64,000 bases of DNA from Vitellaria paradoxa (lineage: Eukaryota; Streptophyta; Magnoliopsida; Ericales; Sapotaceae), in contig CM034240.1 of the NCBI GenBank assembly GCA_019916065.1, positions 49,500,372-49,564,371 on the forward strand, in the 5' to 3' direction. The translations under genes were made by a program, and so were the position numbers. The notes below the pieces were generated by a model. It was not told the DNA's origin. It worked only from the letters and a program-made list of their open reading frames with translations, and made no database searches. Shown here in pieces: positions 21,428 through 33,713 of the stretch (positions within the stretch are counted from its first letter, which is position 1; the number at the start of each line of letters is the position of its first letter).

Positions 21428-24400
21428 TCATTGGACAGAATTTTCGATTACTGCCTCGTTGGAAACCGATTCGGGCTTGGCTTCAAGCCGGAGCCGTTTC
21501 TGGAAAACCTGTTGCTCAGAATCATTATTATCTGTAGCTTTATGCTTTGATGACAGAGGTGGAGATGAATCGGTCTTTGACTCAGCAGGCTGGGAGGGCG
21601 AGGCGTCATCGGCTGCTGGGGGAGATGAAGGCGGCTGCAGTTCAGAAACTCCTCGTGGACTTCTCGGCCGCGACATGCTTTGAAGGGAGACCGAGTAACT
21701 GCCAGCTTTCTGCTGCTCCTCCAAGATCTTTTGCAAATACCTCGCGTGTTCCTCTATGCGCAACTGAAGGGCCCTTTGAACCTATCGATTCAAATTAGAA
21801 AGAAACATAAATTCTCAAAAATACAGCAAAATATACCAAAATAATAATTTGTTTAATTATATTATTGTCAAGCATCTGCAAATTTAGGTTGATTTTAATC
21901 AATACTTCTAAACGTTTCTAGACATTTTAATATTTTTGTACCGCTCTCGAAATGTTTCCGAATCGTTTCCATTTTCATGCTAACCAAAACAAGCTACCAA
22001 AACGAAATTTTAATCATTGGATATAGGTCAACTGATGATCATGATTTGGTGTGTTGGGATTGCATTTACTAAACAAATAAATAAATAGCTCCAAGTAAAA
22101 TGGGTAAAGAAACCAAGGATGCATGCCATGACAATAAATTGCTGACCCCCGCAATTCCCCCCCCTCCCCCCTTCTATCTCTGAACTAGCTGAGCATTCAA
22201 TGCACAAAGTAGTAAAGTGGAAACCATACCTCAAGTTGTTCGTGTAGCTGTTTCTGAACTTCCATTTGCATGCGCAGAGCCTCAGTAAATGGAATGCCCC
22301 TGCAATGAGGGATATAAAAGAACATTTACGAATTGTATGAAAAAGGAAATAAGAAAACAAAAAATGAAATTATACTGCAAGTAGAAACAATCTTGACCCT
22401 TTTCTACTTCCATCGCTTTCATTACTACTTGAAGCTGCCCTTTTCTCTTCAGTGCCAGAAGCCTTCTTGTCTAAAAGCAAGACATTCGAAACTCATGTAT
22501 CACTACCCATTCTAATGAACTAAAAGCAGCAAAAGATCATATTCCAAGAATTGAAAAATAAATAGAACATGAAAGCATCACTAAATCCTAACAGTGAAAG
22601 TAAAAACAAACCAATGAACTGAGAGTGCTGCTTATACATAGGGGCATTGGCATTGAATGATTTGGGTATATGTCCATTGCAATAGCAACAGCAGCATGCA
22701 AGGAGAGAGAGCCATGAGTTCTCACAAAAGACAAGGCTAGGTTGAAGGGGTATTTCAGAAGCTGAAACTAGTTACCACATCAAACACTTTCAAAGTGGAA
22801 ATGGTTTCAGATGGATAACATTGAAGAATCAATAGATGAATGATATCAACTTTTTTGGTAGAACTACAACATGATGATGACCATAAACAGAAGCTTCCCA
22901 TGCATTTTTCTCACCTTCTTTTCTATCCTGCATATACTTGGCAAGTCTGTATTTCTGCATAAGATATCCGTGAAACCTTAGGTTAAACAAGATGGCAACT
23001 ATTTCAGTTTTGACATCTGTGAATAAATAAATTTCGAACAGTACCTGTAAGTGACTTTTCACATGATAGATGGTCAAACCTTCAACATTCATAAGCTTCA
23101 ATACACCCTTCGGAGTTGCCTCTATGCGTTGAAGTAAAAAAAGGTGAGACTCACAAAACAGAAAAATGTAATGAATATTTTCACATTTTTCAGTCAACCT
23201 GATTAGTGGTATTACTGTGTGCAATGGAATACAGTGAACTCTCTACAGTTATCAGTAGAGGGAAGGAGTTGGAATGTAATGCCTATTCCATGTCTCATTC
23301 TCGTTCCCTCTCGGTCACTCCCAAATTTTTCTTCCCTCATAGAATAAGGGAGGGAAAAACAAAGACAGAGTAAATGGTTGCTGCAGCTAACAATTACTAC
23401 CCAAACCACTCCCACCACCATACAACACCTTCGCCGTTCTCATTCACCATTACCCCCACCACCAGATACCACCACCTAAACTATCATCATTACCACCACA
23501 CTCTATGCCGCCGCCACCACCACTATTTACCACCTCAATTGCCTATGGTCATATACACCATCGTTGTTGCCGCTGCTGCCACCACTTTCTACCACCCCAA
23601 ACACCTTCACCCCCAAGTCACTTCTGACAAACATTACCACCAACAACCATCTCCTCCTCCATTGCCACAATCTCATGCATGTCAGTACTGCAATTTACTA
23701 CCTCCACTGCCACTGCCATTTATATTCACTGTCACAAGCCTCCACTGCCATTCATCACCGCTGCCACCACCACCACCACCACCTCCATCAATATCACTCC
23801 CTCCCCAACGACCACCATCAAGCACAAACCAGTGCCATCTGGAGCCACCACTGCTAGATTTCTTTATCTTTATCTCATTTTAATATTAAAATGAATATGG
23901 TCTTTCTAGTCCAAGATTATTTAATTTGACAACCAAACAAGAAAAGGGAATGGTCATTCCATTCCATTCTCACCTAGATTAAGTTCCAAATTTTCATTCC
24001 ATTCCATTTCTATATGCCAAACGTAGGCTAAGAGTTTACTTGATAATAACTCAAACCATATAGTCCTCTGATAACTATTAATAATAATTTTTTTTTCCCC
24101 TTAAGCACGCCTTTGTAGTATTTTGAATAAGTAATCATTCCTACCACTTAACCATTATCATTTTTTTTTTTAATCAGAAAATTCATTATTTGAATATGCA
24201 TAACTACAAACATGCAAATTAAGTAAATTTTGAAACACATTGTTATACCACCTTGTTATCAGCTCAAGCTTTTCAGGCAAGTGGAGGTTATGCTTAAAAT
24301 AAATACAAAGTTGTATGACTTGTATTGACAGGGCTAATCGTAAACCAATTGTCGTTGATGAGCTTATCTAGCCAACAATTACCAACAAAAAACGTATCAG

Positions 24401-25719
24401 AAGCTTTTTATGCTTAAGGTTGCATGAGATGCTTTTTTTTTGGGGGGGTTGGGGGGATGACAATTGGATTTTAAAAACCACTATAAAAATTGTACGTCAT
24501 GTATATGCAGTCAAAGTTAAAAGGAAAGCTAAAATTATTTTTATGATTGCAAATCATTAGTGTTAACCGAAAAATGTAGAATTTATCAGTCTTGCTAACA
24601 CTTAAAAACTGAGTTGTGCTAGCCTAGCAGAATGTAACAAAATACTCACTGTCAGCTCCATCAAGCTTGTTGACAGCCCCCACAAAACACTCATGGAGCT
24701 CAGGTGTCCATCTCATTCTTGGTCTGTGTGCAGCAGGCAGCCCAGGAGAGGGTTGATTTGATAGTATGTCAAGAGTTGGTGCAACAGAGTGATCATTCTG
24801 ACTGGATACCAATTGAATGTCTGGCTTCGGTGAAGCTTGAGGTGCTTCATATATTTCCTTGGGAGGATAAACAACGGTAAGAAAAAGATACATGAATGAC
24901 ATATTGTACATGGTTAACACTAGCAAAGTTATTACATAACATTTGCTCTGTAATATAGATGCCTGGGGACTGAAAATAGCCATATAAGAGCACATGACAC
25001 GAAAAGGTTTTGGCCAAACGAATTATTCCTAATTGTAATCAGGTACTCACATCAAGCCTGGGATTTTCTCCATTGTTGCCAATTGCTATGTCCAGTTCGT
25101 CAGATAGAAAGTGTAACTCTAATTGATCTGTAAATGATGAACTGTCACTTGAGCAATTCAAACCCTGACCTTTGCCATCTGAAGTTTCTCCTGGAAAACA
25201 TAGAAAGTCGATTGTAAGTTCCTCAGGATTGCCCTCATCATAGGGATTACTTGGATTCCCACTAAAAAGCACTGGAGTTTTTGTGGATTGAACAGCAGAA
25301 GGCGACCAGTTGTTTGATGGCGGATGTGGAAGAAATGGCAGGTTCCCAAGTTGTCTATGAGTTTCAGAGATTGACGAAGATGACAAATACAAACTGGTAC
25401 AAAACATAGAAGAACGGGAAAAAACACTCTTAGGGTGTTGAACATGAGAACCACAAGGCAAAGGGCTAACTGGCCCTGATTTTACAGATGTCTTCTGCGT
25501 TGGAAGCACAGACAAACACACGAAACCGGGGGAACCATGTGGATTTTTGTCTGCATTAGGTGACGGACATGATGATGAACATTCACCAATTGAAAAACTT
25601 TGACCTTCTGATTCAACACTCAACATATTATGAATTGGAGAAGATAAAGTACAATAAGATTGAGTTACTCCTTTAAGAGGCTGACTCTGCTTTAAAGATG
25701 ATAACTTCTGAAAGTTCAT
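21428..25719 (-). CDS. MYB-CC transcription factor, PHR1-LIKE group
   Basis: Seven coding exons: 25,719-25,051, 24,857-24,650, 23,121-23,045, 22,954-22,915, 22,470-22,398, 22,299-22,230 and 21,781-21,428, giving 496 aa; all junctions keep frame and use GT-AG. A Ser/Pro-rich N-terminal region (1-265) precedes a single MYB/GARP-type domain at about 268-322 ([12 protein letters not shown], then [11 protein letters not shown], ending SHLQKYR at 315-321). After a Lys/Ser-rich linker comes the MYB-CC coiled coil ([18 protein letters not shown] continuing into [18 protein letters not shown]) at about 361-405. The C-terminus is Ser/Pro/Asp-rich. The family binds P1BS-type sites as dimers in the nucleus and controls phosphate-starvation responses; that role is inferred from the family. 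The start follows a uORF whose stop overlaps this ATG. The last exon was copied to 12,192-12,530 by tandem duplication. The exact PHL subgroup is not certain. Confidence 0.93.
23230..24040. repeat. CCA-rich low-complexity block in intron 2 of the MYB-CC gene
   Basis: Positions 23,390-23,860 are made of ccacca/accatc triplets and read as His/Pro-rich in every plus-strand frame. They are flanked by partly complementary attccattcc-type stretches (about 23,265-23,345 and 23,940-24,010), suggesting a small inverted-repeat element carrying an expanded triplet tract. The tract lies in the conserved intron between the GAD and KATPKG halves of the MYB domain. The 169-codon open frame here (23,374-23,883) is a composition artefact. 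Confidence 0.55.
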
Positions 25720-25790
25720 GGCCTCTGATGACAGAAAATCCTTTCATCTGATCTGTCAAATTCAGAAATACAACATGCCGCATTTGGCAT
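25716..25790 (-). promoter_or_regulatory. 24-codon uORF whose stop overlaps the MYB-CC start codon
   Basis: In the leader of the MYB-CC mRNA, an ATG at 25,788-25,790 opens a 24-residue frame (ends CHQRP) whose TGA (25,716-25,718) shares two bases with the main ATG (25,717-25,719), as ATGA. A second upstream ATG four bases downstream of the first opens another overlapping frame of 37 codons. Such an arrangement can reduce translation of the main frame or make it depend on reinitiation. It lies in the same exon as the start codon (exon top 25,811, acceptor tttttcag). Confidence 0.65.
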
Positions 25791-25811
25791 AGCACTTGAA
25801 ATGGTTGATAT

Positions 25812-28800
25812 CTGAAAAAGTGAGACAAAGATGAATAAGTAACTAAATGAAATGAGCACGCCAATCTTGAACAAGTTCAAAATCCAACAGAAGAGTTCAT
25901 TACAGTCACCCTCTCAAATTGTTCATAGGATATCAAGCCTACTTGTCACCCTCCCTCAGGAGACTGCACCCTGACAATTGTGAGAGAGAGAGAGAGAGAG
26001 AGAGAGCTAACTGTCCAGAAACCATGCATGCCTCCTTGCGATTGAGAGACCTCAAGCTGTCATTAGTCAAGTCGGACAAGTACAGCACCACATCATCGCT
26101 GCATTGCCGTGATGATGCTTGCTAGTTGCTGCTAGCAACTACCATATCCCCTGGCAAGTGTCCATTGCCCACTTGTGGTGTAACCATCATAGTGAGCCTA
26201 GCTCTCTTAAACTTGGCTTCCATATAAATAGCTTAAAAACCTCTCGTATACGTCTCTTTCTTACATACTCTTCACCTAACCATGTTGAAACTCTTGCTCA
26301 CTTGCCTTACCCTCCCTCTAACACCCTCAGTGGTTCATCTGAGTCATAAGTGGTAGCAATATCCTATTCAAAAGGCCTTAGTAATAGTGTATCTGTGTAT
26401 GATACCTCGCCACTCCATCCTCTCTCACATCACCGAATAGGAAAACTGTAGTAAGAATATCCATACAGTGCCTAGAATGTCCTTTAGGCACCCCTTACAA
26501 GGCTCTCTCTGCTAAGCTAGCCGCAGTATGAAATATCATATGAGCTTTGTGCACTCTACAGGTCCACATCTGGTGTTTTTTTTTTTTTTTTTTTTTCCTT
26601 CCCTTGTATGCTTCTATATTTTGTTTATCTTTCCTTACCCTAGTATTTGATGAACATTTAAGTGATTGCACTGGTTTTATAAGAACATTTTGTATATAAG
26701 TCAAATCAAAACAGTTCAACACTAAAGCAGCTAACAAATTTTTCTCATCGTTGAGAGAACTGAAAGGTAAAAATGATATCCTTAGGGAACAAGAACCAAC
26801 GAGAATATATTTAAGACATTATCATCCCACAAATAACTATTTGATATACAAATATCATTGAAAAAATTATAATAACTAGGGGCCTAGGGCTGATATGATA
26901 ATATGAGCTGAAAACTTATCTCAGGGGCATAACCTAGTGCCATAATAGATTCACTTAGAAGGATCACTCAACGATTATGAAATGTCTCCAGGCGAAACAA
27001 ATAACTCAGTTAAGATGAGGTTAGGAGGTTAGTCAGTGGAATAAATAAATGTCGAAGAAGAGAATAGCTTTTTGCAATTCAGCAACAGTCTATAATATAA
27101 CAAGAAATTCTGATCATCCAAAGGAAATTAATTCAGCCAATTTTCAAGCCTCTTCAGGGCTTATTGCGTAGACAGAGCTTATCTGTCAATTACCAAATAA
27201 AATCTTGAGGCTATACTACCTATGAAAAAAAGGGGGTACCTAGAGTACAATACTTTCATTGTAGCAGGTCCAAGGGATCTTGGAGATGCACTAGATAACC
27301 AGCCAGCCTCCCCCCAACTTTTATGGGGAGAGGCTTATTTCCAGCACTTGAGCCCCACCCCATAGCGCTCAGTCATATGGCAATTGCCATCGTTCCAAGT
27401 TACAACCTCTGTGATAGAGGATACAACTCCATTCAACTAACCCTTAGATATAATGCTAGTTGTTAAACCATTAGTCAGCATCTTACCTAAAGCAAGGTGT
27501 GTGCCCACCCCTATAGCATTGCGTCAGATAGTCTTTGCCATCACATCAAATCAACCTCTATAATAGAGAATGAATGAATAAATATGATGCCAAACTATTA
27601 GGCCATCATCTCACAAAAAAAACCCAACCTATTGCAACCCATTTGGATTGAAGGGTTGAGAGGGCAAGTGAAAGACACGGAGGGAAATGGTTATCACTAA
27701 CCCGATTAAAGTTAACCCTATTTGGATTGTTTTGAAGATGGAAAGGGGAAGGGAAACTAGGAAAGAGGGCCTACTTTTCATTCCCTCCAAAATTGGGAGG
27801 AAAGTAAGGGGAAGTGAAATCAATGATTTTTTTTAATTATTTTTAATTATCATGAAGTATACATCCATAAATAAAGTACATACAACTAATATAACATGGT
27901 AATCCTGCAAGTAGGAAAATAGTGTTGTAGACACTGCATCTTCTAAACTGACCCCCAGCACAAACACTAACATGTAGATCAGGTGATAAGCATTGAACCT
28001 CCCTAGAAGTATAAGACTAAGCCCTTTTTCTTAATCAGTCTAAACGATGAAAATTACTTAGCACTCTTAGCCTCAGAGTGTTAAATTTCTTAATCAGTCT
28101 AAAAGATGAAAATTACTTACCCCCTTAGCTTCAAAGTGTTGAATTTCTGAGTGAAAAGACAGAAATCCATTAAAAGTTGAATATAATCAAAATATTAAGT
28201 GCAAAGAATTTGAACTATAGGATTTAAATTTATTTTTTTAAGTTATTAATTATAAAGAACAAAAATCGTTATCCTTGATAATTTTTTTTTTTAATGTTTT
28301 CACTTTTAAAGATTAAAGTACAAAAGGCCTAAAGTCTAGTGATTTGCACATTTAGTACAGGAATATAAGACAGGCAAGTTATTAGCCTCTTTATTTAATT
28401 ATGTAATTGTTTCTTACTTCATGGGGTATAAAAGTAATTAACTCTCAAATAATTACTATTCTCTTTAATTTTTGTTTTCCTAATTCTTTAAAGCTAAAGC
28501 TAGAGGATTTGTGTACGAATCAAATTAGAGGGTGCAGACAGAAAATTAGACGGTACAGACAGGGCTTGATAATGTCCAGAACCAAAAAGAACACTACTCA
28601 AGTAAATCACAGAATATAATCAAATAAATCAATCCCTTTTACGGGTCCTATTCAAGAAATAAAACCCAAAATTCTAAGAAGAAATAAAGATGAAGTTTAT
28701 TCCTTCTCCCCCCAATTAAAAGTAAGAAAGTGTAAATTGTCAGGGCCTGTGAGAGAGCAAGGAAAGCAGATGCGTAGAGATGTGTATATATATATATATA

Positions 28801-28921
28801 TATATATACGTATATATAAGCACAAATATGAAGTGATAAAGAGGAGCTTAGCTTAGTAGAATGCAGAAAAGAAAGAGGATGATAACAGAGGAAGAGAGAG
28901 AGAGAGAGAGAGAGGACCAAC
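25812..28921 (-). other. intron in the 5' leader of the MYB-CC gene
   Basis: The acceptor tttttcag at 25,812 and a donor-like ctctcag|gttggtcc at 28,920 suggest one leader intron of about 3.1 kb. It holds a GA microsatellite (about 25,979-26,007), a T-run (26,576-26,596), a TA microsatellite (28,786-28,808) and a GA microsatellite just inside the donor (about 28,890-28,914). Positions 25,900-26,480 have a less AT-rich composition and could be an old element, but I could not identify it. No coding exon is seen. Confidence 0.5.
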
Positions 28922-29100
28922 CTGAGAGAATCTGAAAAGCTTCAATTGACCATGAAGTTGGATTGGTTTCAACCGGCAACAAAATGGGAGATGGGTGGCT
29001 GGGAAGTGAAGAGATTGCAGAGTGATTTGGCTTCTTTCTTTTACTTTTCCGGGGTCTACTATGAATCTAACCTAAGAGAATGATTATTATATGTAAATAA
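28922..29100 (-). promoter_or_regulatory. non-coding first exon and core promoter of the MYB-CC gene
   Basis: A leader exon ending at 28,922 before a good donor is supported by its pyrimidine-rich, unrepeated sequence up to about 29,040. A TATA-like catataataa is at about 29,085 on the minus strand. The transcription start was not located; RNA evidence would be needed to fix it. Confidence 0.45.
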
Positions 29101-30252
29101 AGATAAAATGGATACACGAATCCGATTAGGATTCCAAATTGCTTGTCTTACTGTAACCCCTGCATTATTAATCATCATAGCAGCCATGTCTTTTCCTTTC
29201 TTTTTATCTTATTTTGATTTTTATTGCTTCTATCCATCATATTCGGGGTGTCTGCTCCTCTTATTGGTCTTTGTTTCTTAGTCCCCACTCCCAAGTCCAA
29301 TCAGCCATTGGTGGCAGGTCGGGTCAGTGACAAATGACGTTGAGTAATCATATTTTCTTCCTCTTCTTCCTTTTTCAAACACAAGTGTACTTTGGATGAT
29401 TAACATAGGTAAGATTATTAACTACGGGCGTTTAACGAATCAAAATCAATCAAATTTATCATTTTTTATTAATTTTTTATATTTTTTTTCTAATTAAAAT
29501 TTATCATATATTATTTTTACATCAAATTTTTATATTTTTAATTATATTTTTACTTAAATTTTTACTAACTAAACAACCTATATTTATTACTATTTTTATT
29601 TTTTATTTTTTTAAACAGATTCATATAAAATATTGCATTTCCAAAATATATAAAAAGAAAAAATTCAGACGTTAAGGACCATCACACGACAAGTTTTTAA
29701 TACGTAAATCTCTTAAAATTTCAGTATTATAACATAATACACGCTAATTATATCTTTACCATTATTTCATGATAGTTTAAATTATTTTAAATTTTGACCT
29801 GAAATTTGATCAATTCTACTGAATCAAGTTAAATCTAAAATTTTACTTGAACTTTGGAAATTAGTTACAAGCCCAATCTCCTTTACTTCTTATTTTTTTC
29901 TTCTTTTTTTTTAATTCCTTTTTTTCTTATTCTAACTTTTCTTTTGGCTTACTTCTTCCTTGCAACCAAGAGAGAAGAGAGAGAGAGAGAGTAAGTGAGA
30001 GCCTTAACACAATATTAAGAGTTTTGTTTGCCTCCATGGTCCAATCACCGTGGTAGTACAAATTTACAAAGTTGTTGGCCATAAGAATGTATTAAAGTTA
30101 CTATAAATTCGGCCCCCGGATTGGTAATTTCTATCTCCCCCAGTTTCTTTAAGTTGGGAAAGGCATAACCTCCCTACATGTTGATTACTCGTTCTTGCAT
30201 GATTAAGAGTTGATTTTATACTTAAATCCTGCTATGTCCCGAAATTAAAGTT
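29101..30252. other. intergenic AT-rich sequence
   Basis: Upstream of the MYB-CC promoter, no gene is seen. A GA microsatellite lies at about 29,970-29,995. From 29,430 on, the sequence is low-complexity AT text typical of eroded MITEs. Confidence 0.45.
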
Positions 30253-30702
30253 GCGTTTGGTGCATAAAAAGTTTAAGAAAATCTCTAAAAATTTTTGAAA
30301 ATCTCTATAAAATTTTACACATTCTCGTCTTCTTAAAATTTAAAAAATATTCAATATCTTTTTTCTAAAAAAAAGTCGATAACTAGAATTCGGTTAATCA
30401 AATAATAAAAATTTTTTCTTCATTCTCACCATAGACTCCCGCCTATTAAATAACACCCACTTTGACTACTTTTTGTGGTGTTTTTAAAACCGTTCTGGTG
30501 GATTGTAGAAATCGTTCCAACAGAATTGCGCGGCCAACTTTCGTCCAAACAGTTTCTACAATCCGTTTGAACGAATTGTAGTATAAAAAAATTATAATTG
30601 ACTAAAATTTTAAATTTAACCAAACGAAAATCTAGTCCGTCGAAATGAAATCTTACTATTCATTTTTTAAAAAATATGATTTCAACTATATGTACCAAAT
30701 AC
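30253..30702. mobile_element. 450-bp inverted-repeat element (family E), copy 1
   Basis: The left end gcgtttggtgcataaaaag and the reverse complement of the right end gtatttggtacatatagttg are imperfect inverted repeats. Internal words (aactagaattcggttaatc; cagtttctacaatccgtttg) recur in reverse orientation at 47,340-47,692. Non-coding. Confidence 0.55.
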
Positions 30703-31448
30703 AAAAAATTTTTTCAAATTAATTTTTACCTCAATTTTCAGTGCGTGAATCGCAGCCTAAAAATCAGAAGTGGTTGATATGGATAAAAAAAAAAAAAAGG
30801 AATATAATTATCACAATAATAGCCTACGTCAATATCAAAGCACAATTATCGAGTCAAGTAAGTAAAATCGTGATTTGATAAAAATTTGAACATGACACTG
30901 AAAAAAATAATTGTATAAAAAATTTATATATCTAAATAATTTATTTTTAAATTTTTTATTTTTTTAATAAAATATTAAAATATTTTGAAATTAATGGTAG
31001 CAAAAAAATTAAAGATAAAAGAGTTGTTAGAGATTTATAAAGATTTTCAATATTTTTTTTATACCAAACGCAGCCATGAAATTGTAATTTGAAAAATTTT
31101 CAAAAATTATTTGACAAAAATATTAATTCCGATTATGTCTTTACGGATAGCAGACATTTGAATCTTATATCTATCTATTTTATCACTTTATCAGATTGTA
31201 CATTTAATTTTTATAAAACTTTTAAATTCCACGAATGAACAGAACGAGTAACTATTACAAACTAATTCATCCTTTAAATTCGAGCATGAGACTGATGGAA
31301 TTGCAATTCGAGGTCCATTGGTGTTAACATCATCACAAAAATGGTAAATATAGATACTACCTGAACTTCTACTTTTGTATCATGAAATGGAGTTTCTCAT
31401 TAAAAAAACAAACTTCGTTTGGTTGTTAGAAACAAAGAGGATTACTTT
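30703..31448. other. AT-rich intergenic sequence
   Basis: No gene. An A-run is at 30,787-30,798. Some text around 30,900-31,080 resembles the family E or G ends but is too degenerate to place. Confidence 0.35.
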
Positions 31449-32491
31449 GGCCCCATTTGGTAACGTTTTTATTTTGTGTTTTTCTGTTTCCGTTTTCAAA
31501 ATTTTGTAAACTGACAACAGAAACACGTTTGTTAAATCTGTTTCCGTTTTTTTGTTTCCAAAAAAAATGAAAACGGAAACAGAAAAATGAAAATAGAAAA
31601 AAGGTGTTTTCACTCTGGTTTTCTTTTCTGTTGCCAATAATTTGCTAATTTTAAAACTTTGTCTATTTTTGTTACATTACATAAAAATAAATTATTTTAT
31701 TCAAATATTTTATTAAAATAAGTTATTTTAATAAATAATATAATTAAATTCAAAAATTAAATTAATTATATAAATTACTATAAATTATTTTTAATAAATA
31801 ATAAAACTAAATTAATTTAATTTAATTTAATAATTAATTATTGCTAAATTATTTGAAATAAATATCATAATTAATTTATTTAATTTTATAATTAAATTAA
31901 TCTATATAAAATATTTAAATAATAAATAATTAAATTACATTAATTTTTAATTTAATTTATTAATAATTATTAAATTATTTTAAATAAATATCATAATTAA
32001 ATTAAATTATTTATGATTTAATTAATTTAATTTATATAAAATATATTTTATTAAATTATTTTAATAATTAATTAAATGAATTTAATTAATTTAAAAATAA
32101 ATAATTTAATTTAATAATTAATCTAATTTAATCATTTATTTAATATGAAATATATTTTATTAAATTATTTTTAATAAATAATATAATTTAATATATTTTA
32201 TATTTATTGATTAAATTATTTTAATAAACAATTTACTGTATTAATTTAATTAATTATATTATATAATTAAATTAATATAAAATATATTTTATTAAGTTCT
32301 ATTAATTTTTTAAAACTAATAAAATTAAATATTTTTTAAAATAAAAAATTAATAATTCTAAACAAATTTACATTTCCAAACACAGTTTCAGTTTTCATTT
32401 CAGAAAAAATAAACGGCAACAGAAAACAAAAAACAGAAAACGACAACAGAAAAACAACAGTAAAAAAACGACAGCGTTGCCAAACGGGCCC
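31449..32491. mobile_element. 1.04-kb MITE with long inverted ends and AT core
   Basis: The left end ggccccatttggtaacg and the reverse complement of the right end gggcccgtttggcaacg pair. The pairing continues over roughly 100 bp as a tttttctgtttccg-type stretch. The middle (31,680-32,340) is nearly pure AT. Possible 3-bp flanking duplication ttt (31,446-31,448 and 32,492-32,494). There is no transposase, so it is non-autonomous; the GGGCC-GTTTGG end suggests a PIF/Harbinger or hAT relative. Confidence 0.7.
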
Positions 32492-32549
32492 TTTAAAATC
32501 CTCTCTATAATTTCTCGATTTTTGCAAGTGTGAATAAATAAGCCCTGTT

Positions 32550-32890
32550 TGGCATCCCTAACAAACACTATAAATCATTATAAATCTCCAACCCCTATAT
32601 ATCTAATTTTTCCATCATTACTAATTTTAAAAAGTTTTAATATTTTATTAAAAAAATAAAAAATTCAGAAGTAGGTTAATCGAATGCGTAAATTTTTTTT
32701 ACAATCATTTTATTCATGTCGAAAACTTTCAAATGAGTACTATTATTACTATTTTATGTGAATTTTTTTGAATCCGTGAGAACGGATTTGAAAAATCGTT
32801 TCCACCGTTTACTACTATTCAAAAAAAAAAAGTTAAAATTAATCTCAAATCACATTTTATCACAATTTATCTTTTTTTTTCACTAATTAA
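32550..32890. repeat. degenerate family E-like repeat
   Basis: The text tttggcatccctaacaaac, then aattcagaagtaggttaatcga, and a final cgtttccaccgtttactac follow the order of the element at 30,253-30,702 with strong divergence. Non-coding. Confidence 0.4.
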
Positions 32891-33185
32891 TTCTCAAAAT
32901 GAAAGAATTGCAATTGTGATTTTTCTCTAATAATTTGGTTTTTACTCTTTCCAAAATAAGAGTTGAAATCCAATATTTTTGCCGCACAAAACTTCTTGTT
33001 ACAAATGACGATTTTATAATTTTTAATGTGCATAAATCGTCATTTTGAGCGAACACTTTAGGGCTTGTTAGATCAACAGTGTACTCTTGAGGTTTATGAG
33101 TTAGGGAATAGCTAGGTTGTGATTTCTTCATTTATTGGGCAAGGGCCTCGTATTCGCTTGGAGAATAATGATAGTTACTCAGCTC

Positions 33186-33713
33186 AGTCACAATTGATCA
33201 ATTTTTACTACGGTTTTTATGTGGGTTCATGTAAATACTACACAATGGATAGTCAAATTTTGGGATTTTAAATGTTGATATTGAGTTTGTTGTCAATTTT
33301 ATGACATTGACCTTTTGAGCAGTTAAATTAAAATTTATTGATTCACATGTATTTATATATTTTAATTAAAAAAATATTTGAATAAGTTCATATCGTTAAA
33401 TTTTAATTTAAAGATCTAAACATTTAATGTCATAGAACTAATTATGTTGTCAATCACAATTGACCAATTTTTACTATGATTATGGTCTTGTATGGGCTCT
33501 AAGTAAACACTACATAATAAAAAGGTCAAATTTTGAAATTTTAAAAAGTTGAGATCAGATTTTATATCAGTTTTATAACATTAATCTTTTGAACCGTTAA
33601 ATTAAAATTTAATAGTTTACATATATTTATATATTTCTTAATTAAAAATATTTGATTAAGTTGAGGCTATTGAATTTTAATTTAATAATTTAAAAATTCA
33701 GTATTAGATAGAA
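33186..33713. repeat. 264-bp direct tandem repeat, two diverged copies
   Basis: Copy one (about 33,186-33,449) begins cacaattgatcaatttttac and copy two (about 33,450-33,713) begins cacaattgaccaatttttac. Matching landmarks continue at equal spacing: gtaaatactacacaatgg/gtaaacactacataataa, ttgagcagttaaattaaaat/ttgaaccgttaaattaaaat. Non-coding. Confidence 0.75.

Noticed and set aside
23374..23883. 169-codon His/Pro-rich frame as a gene
   Set aside because: It is a reading of CCA-type triplet repeats inside an intron of the MYB-CC gene; the other two frames are open for the same reason.
31380..31637. 85-codon minus-strand frame
   Set aside because: It is made of the inverted end of the AT-core MITE at 31,449-32,491.
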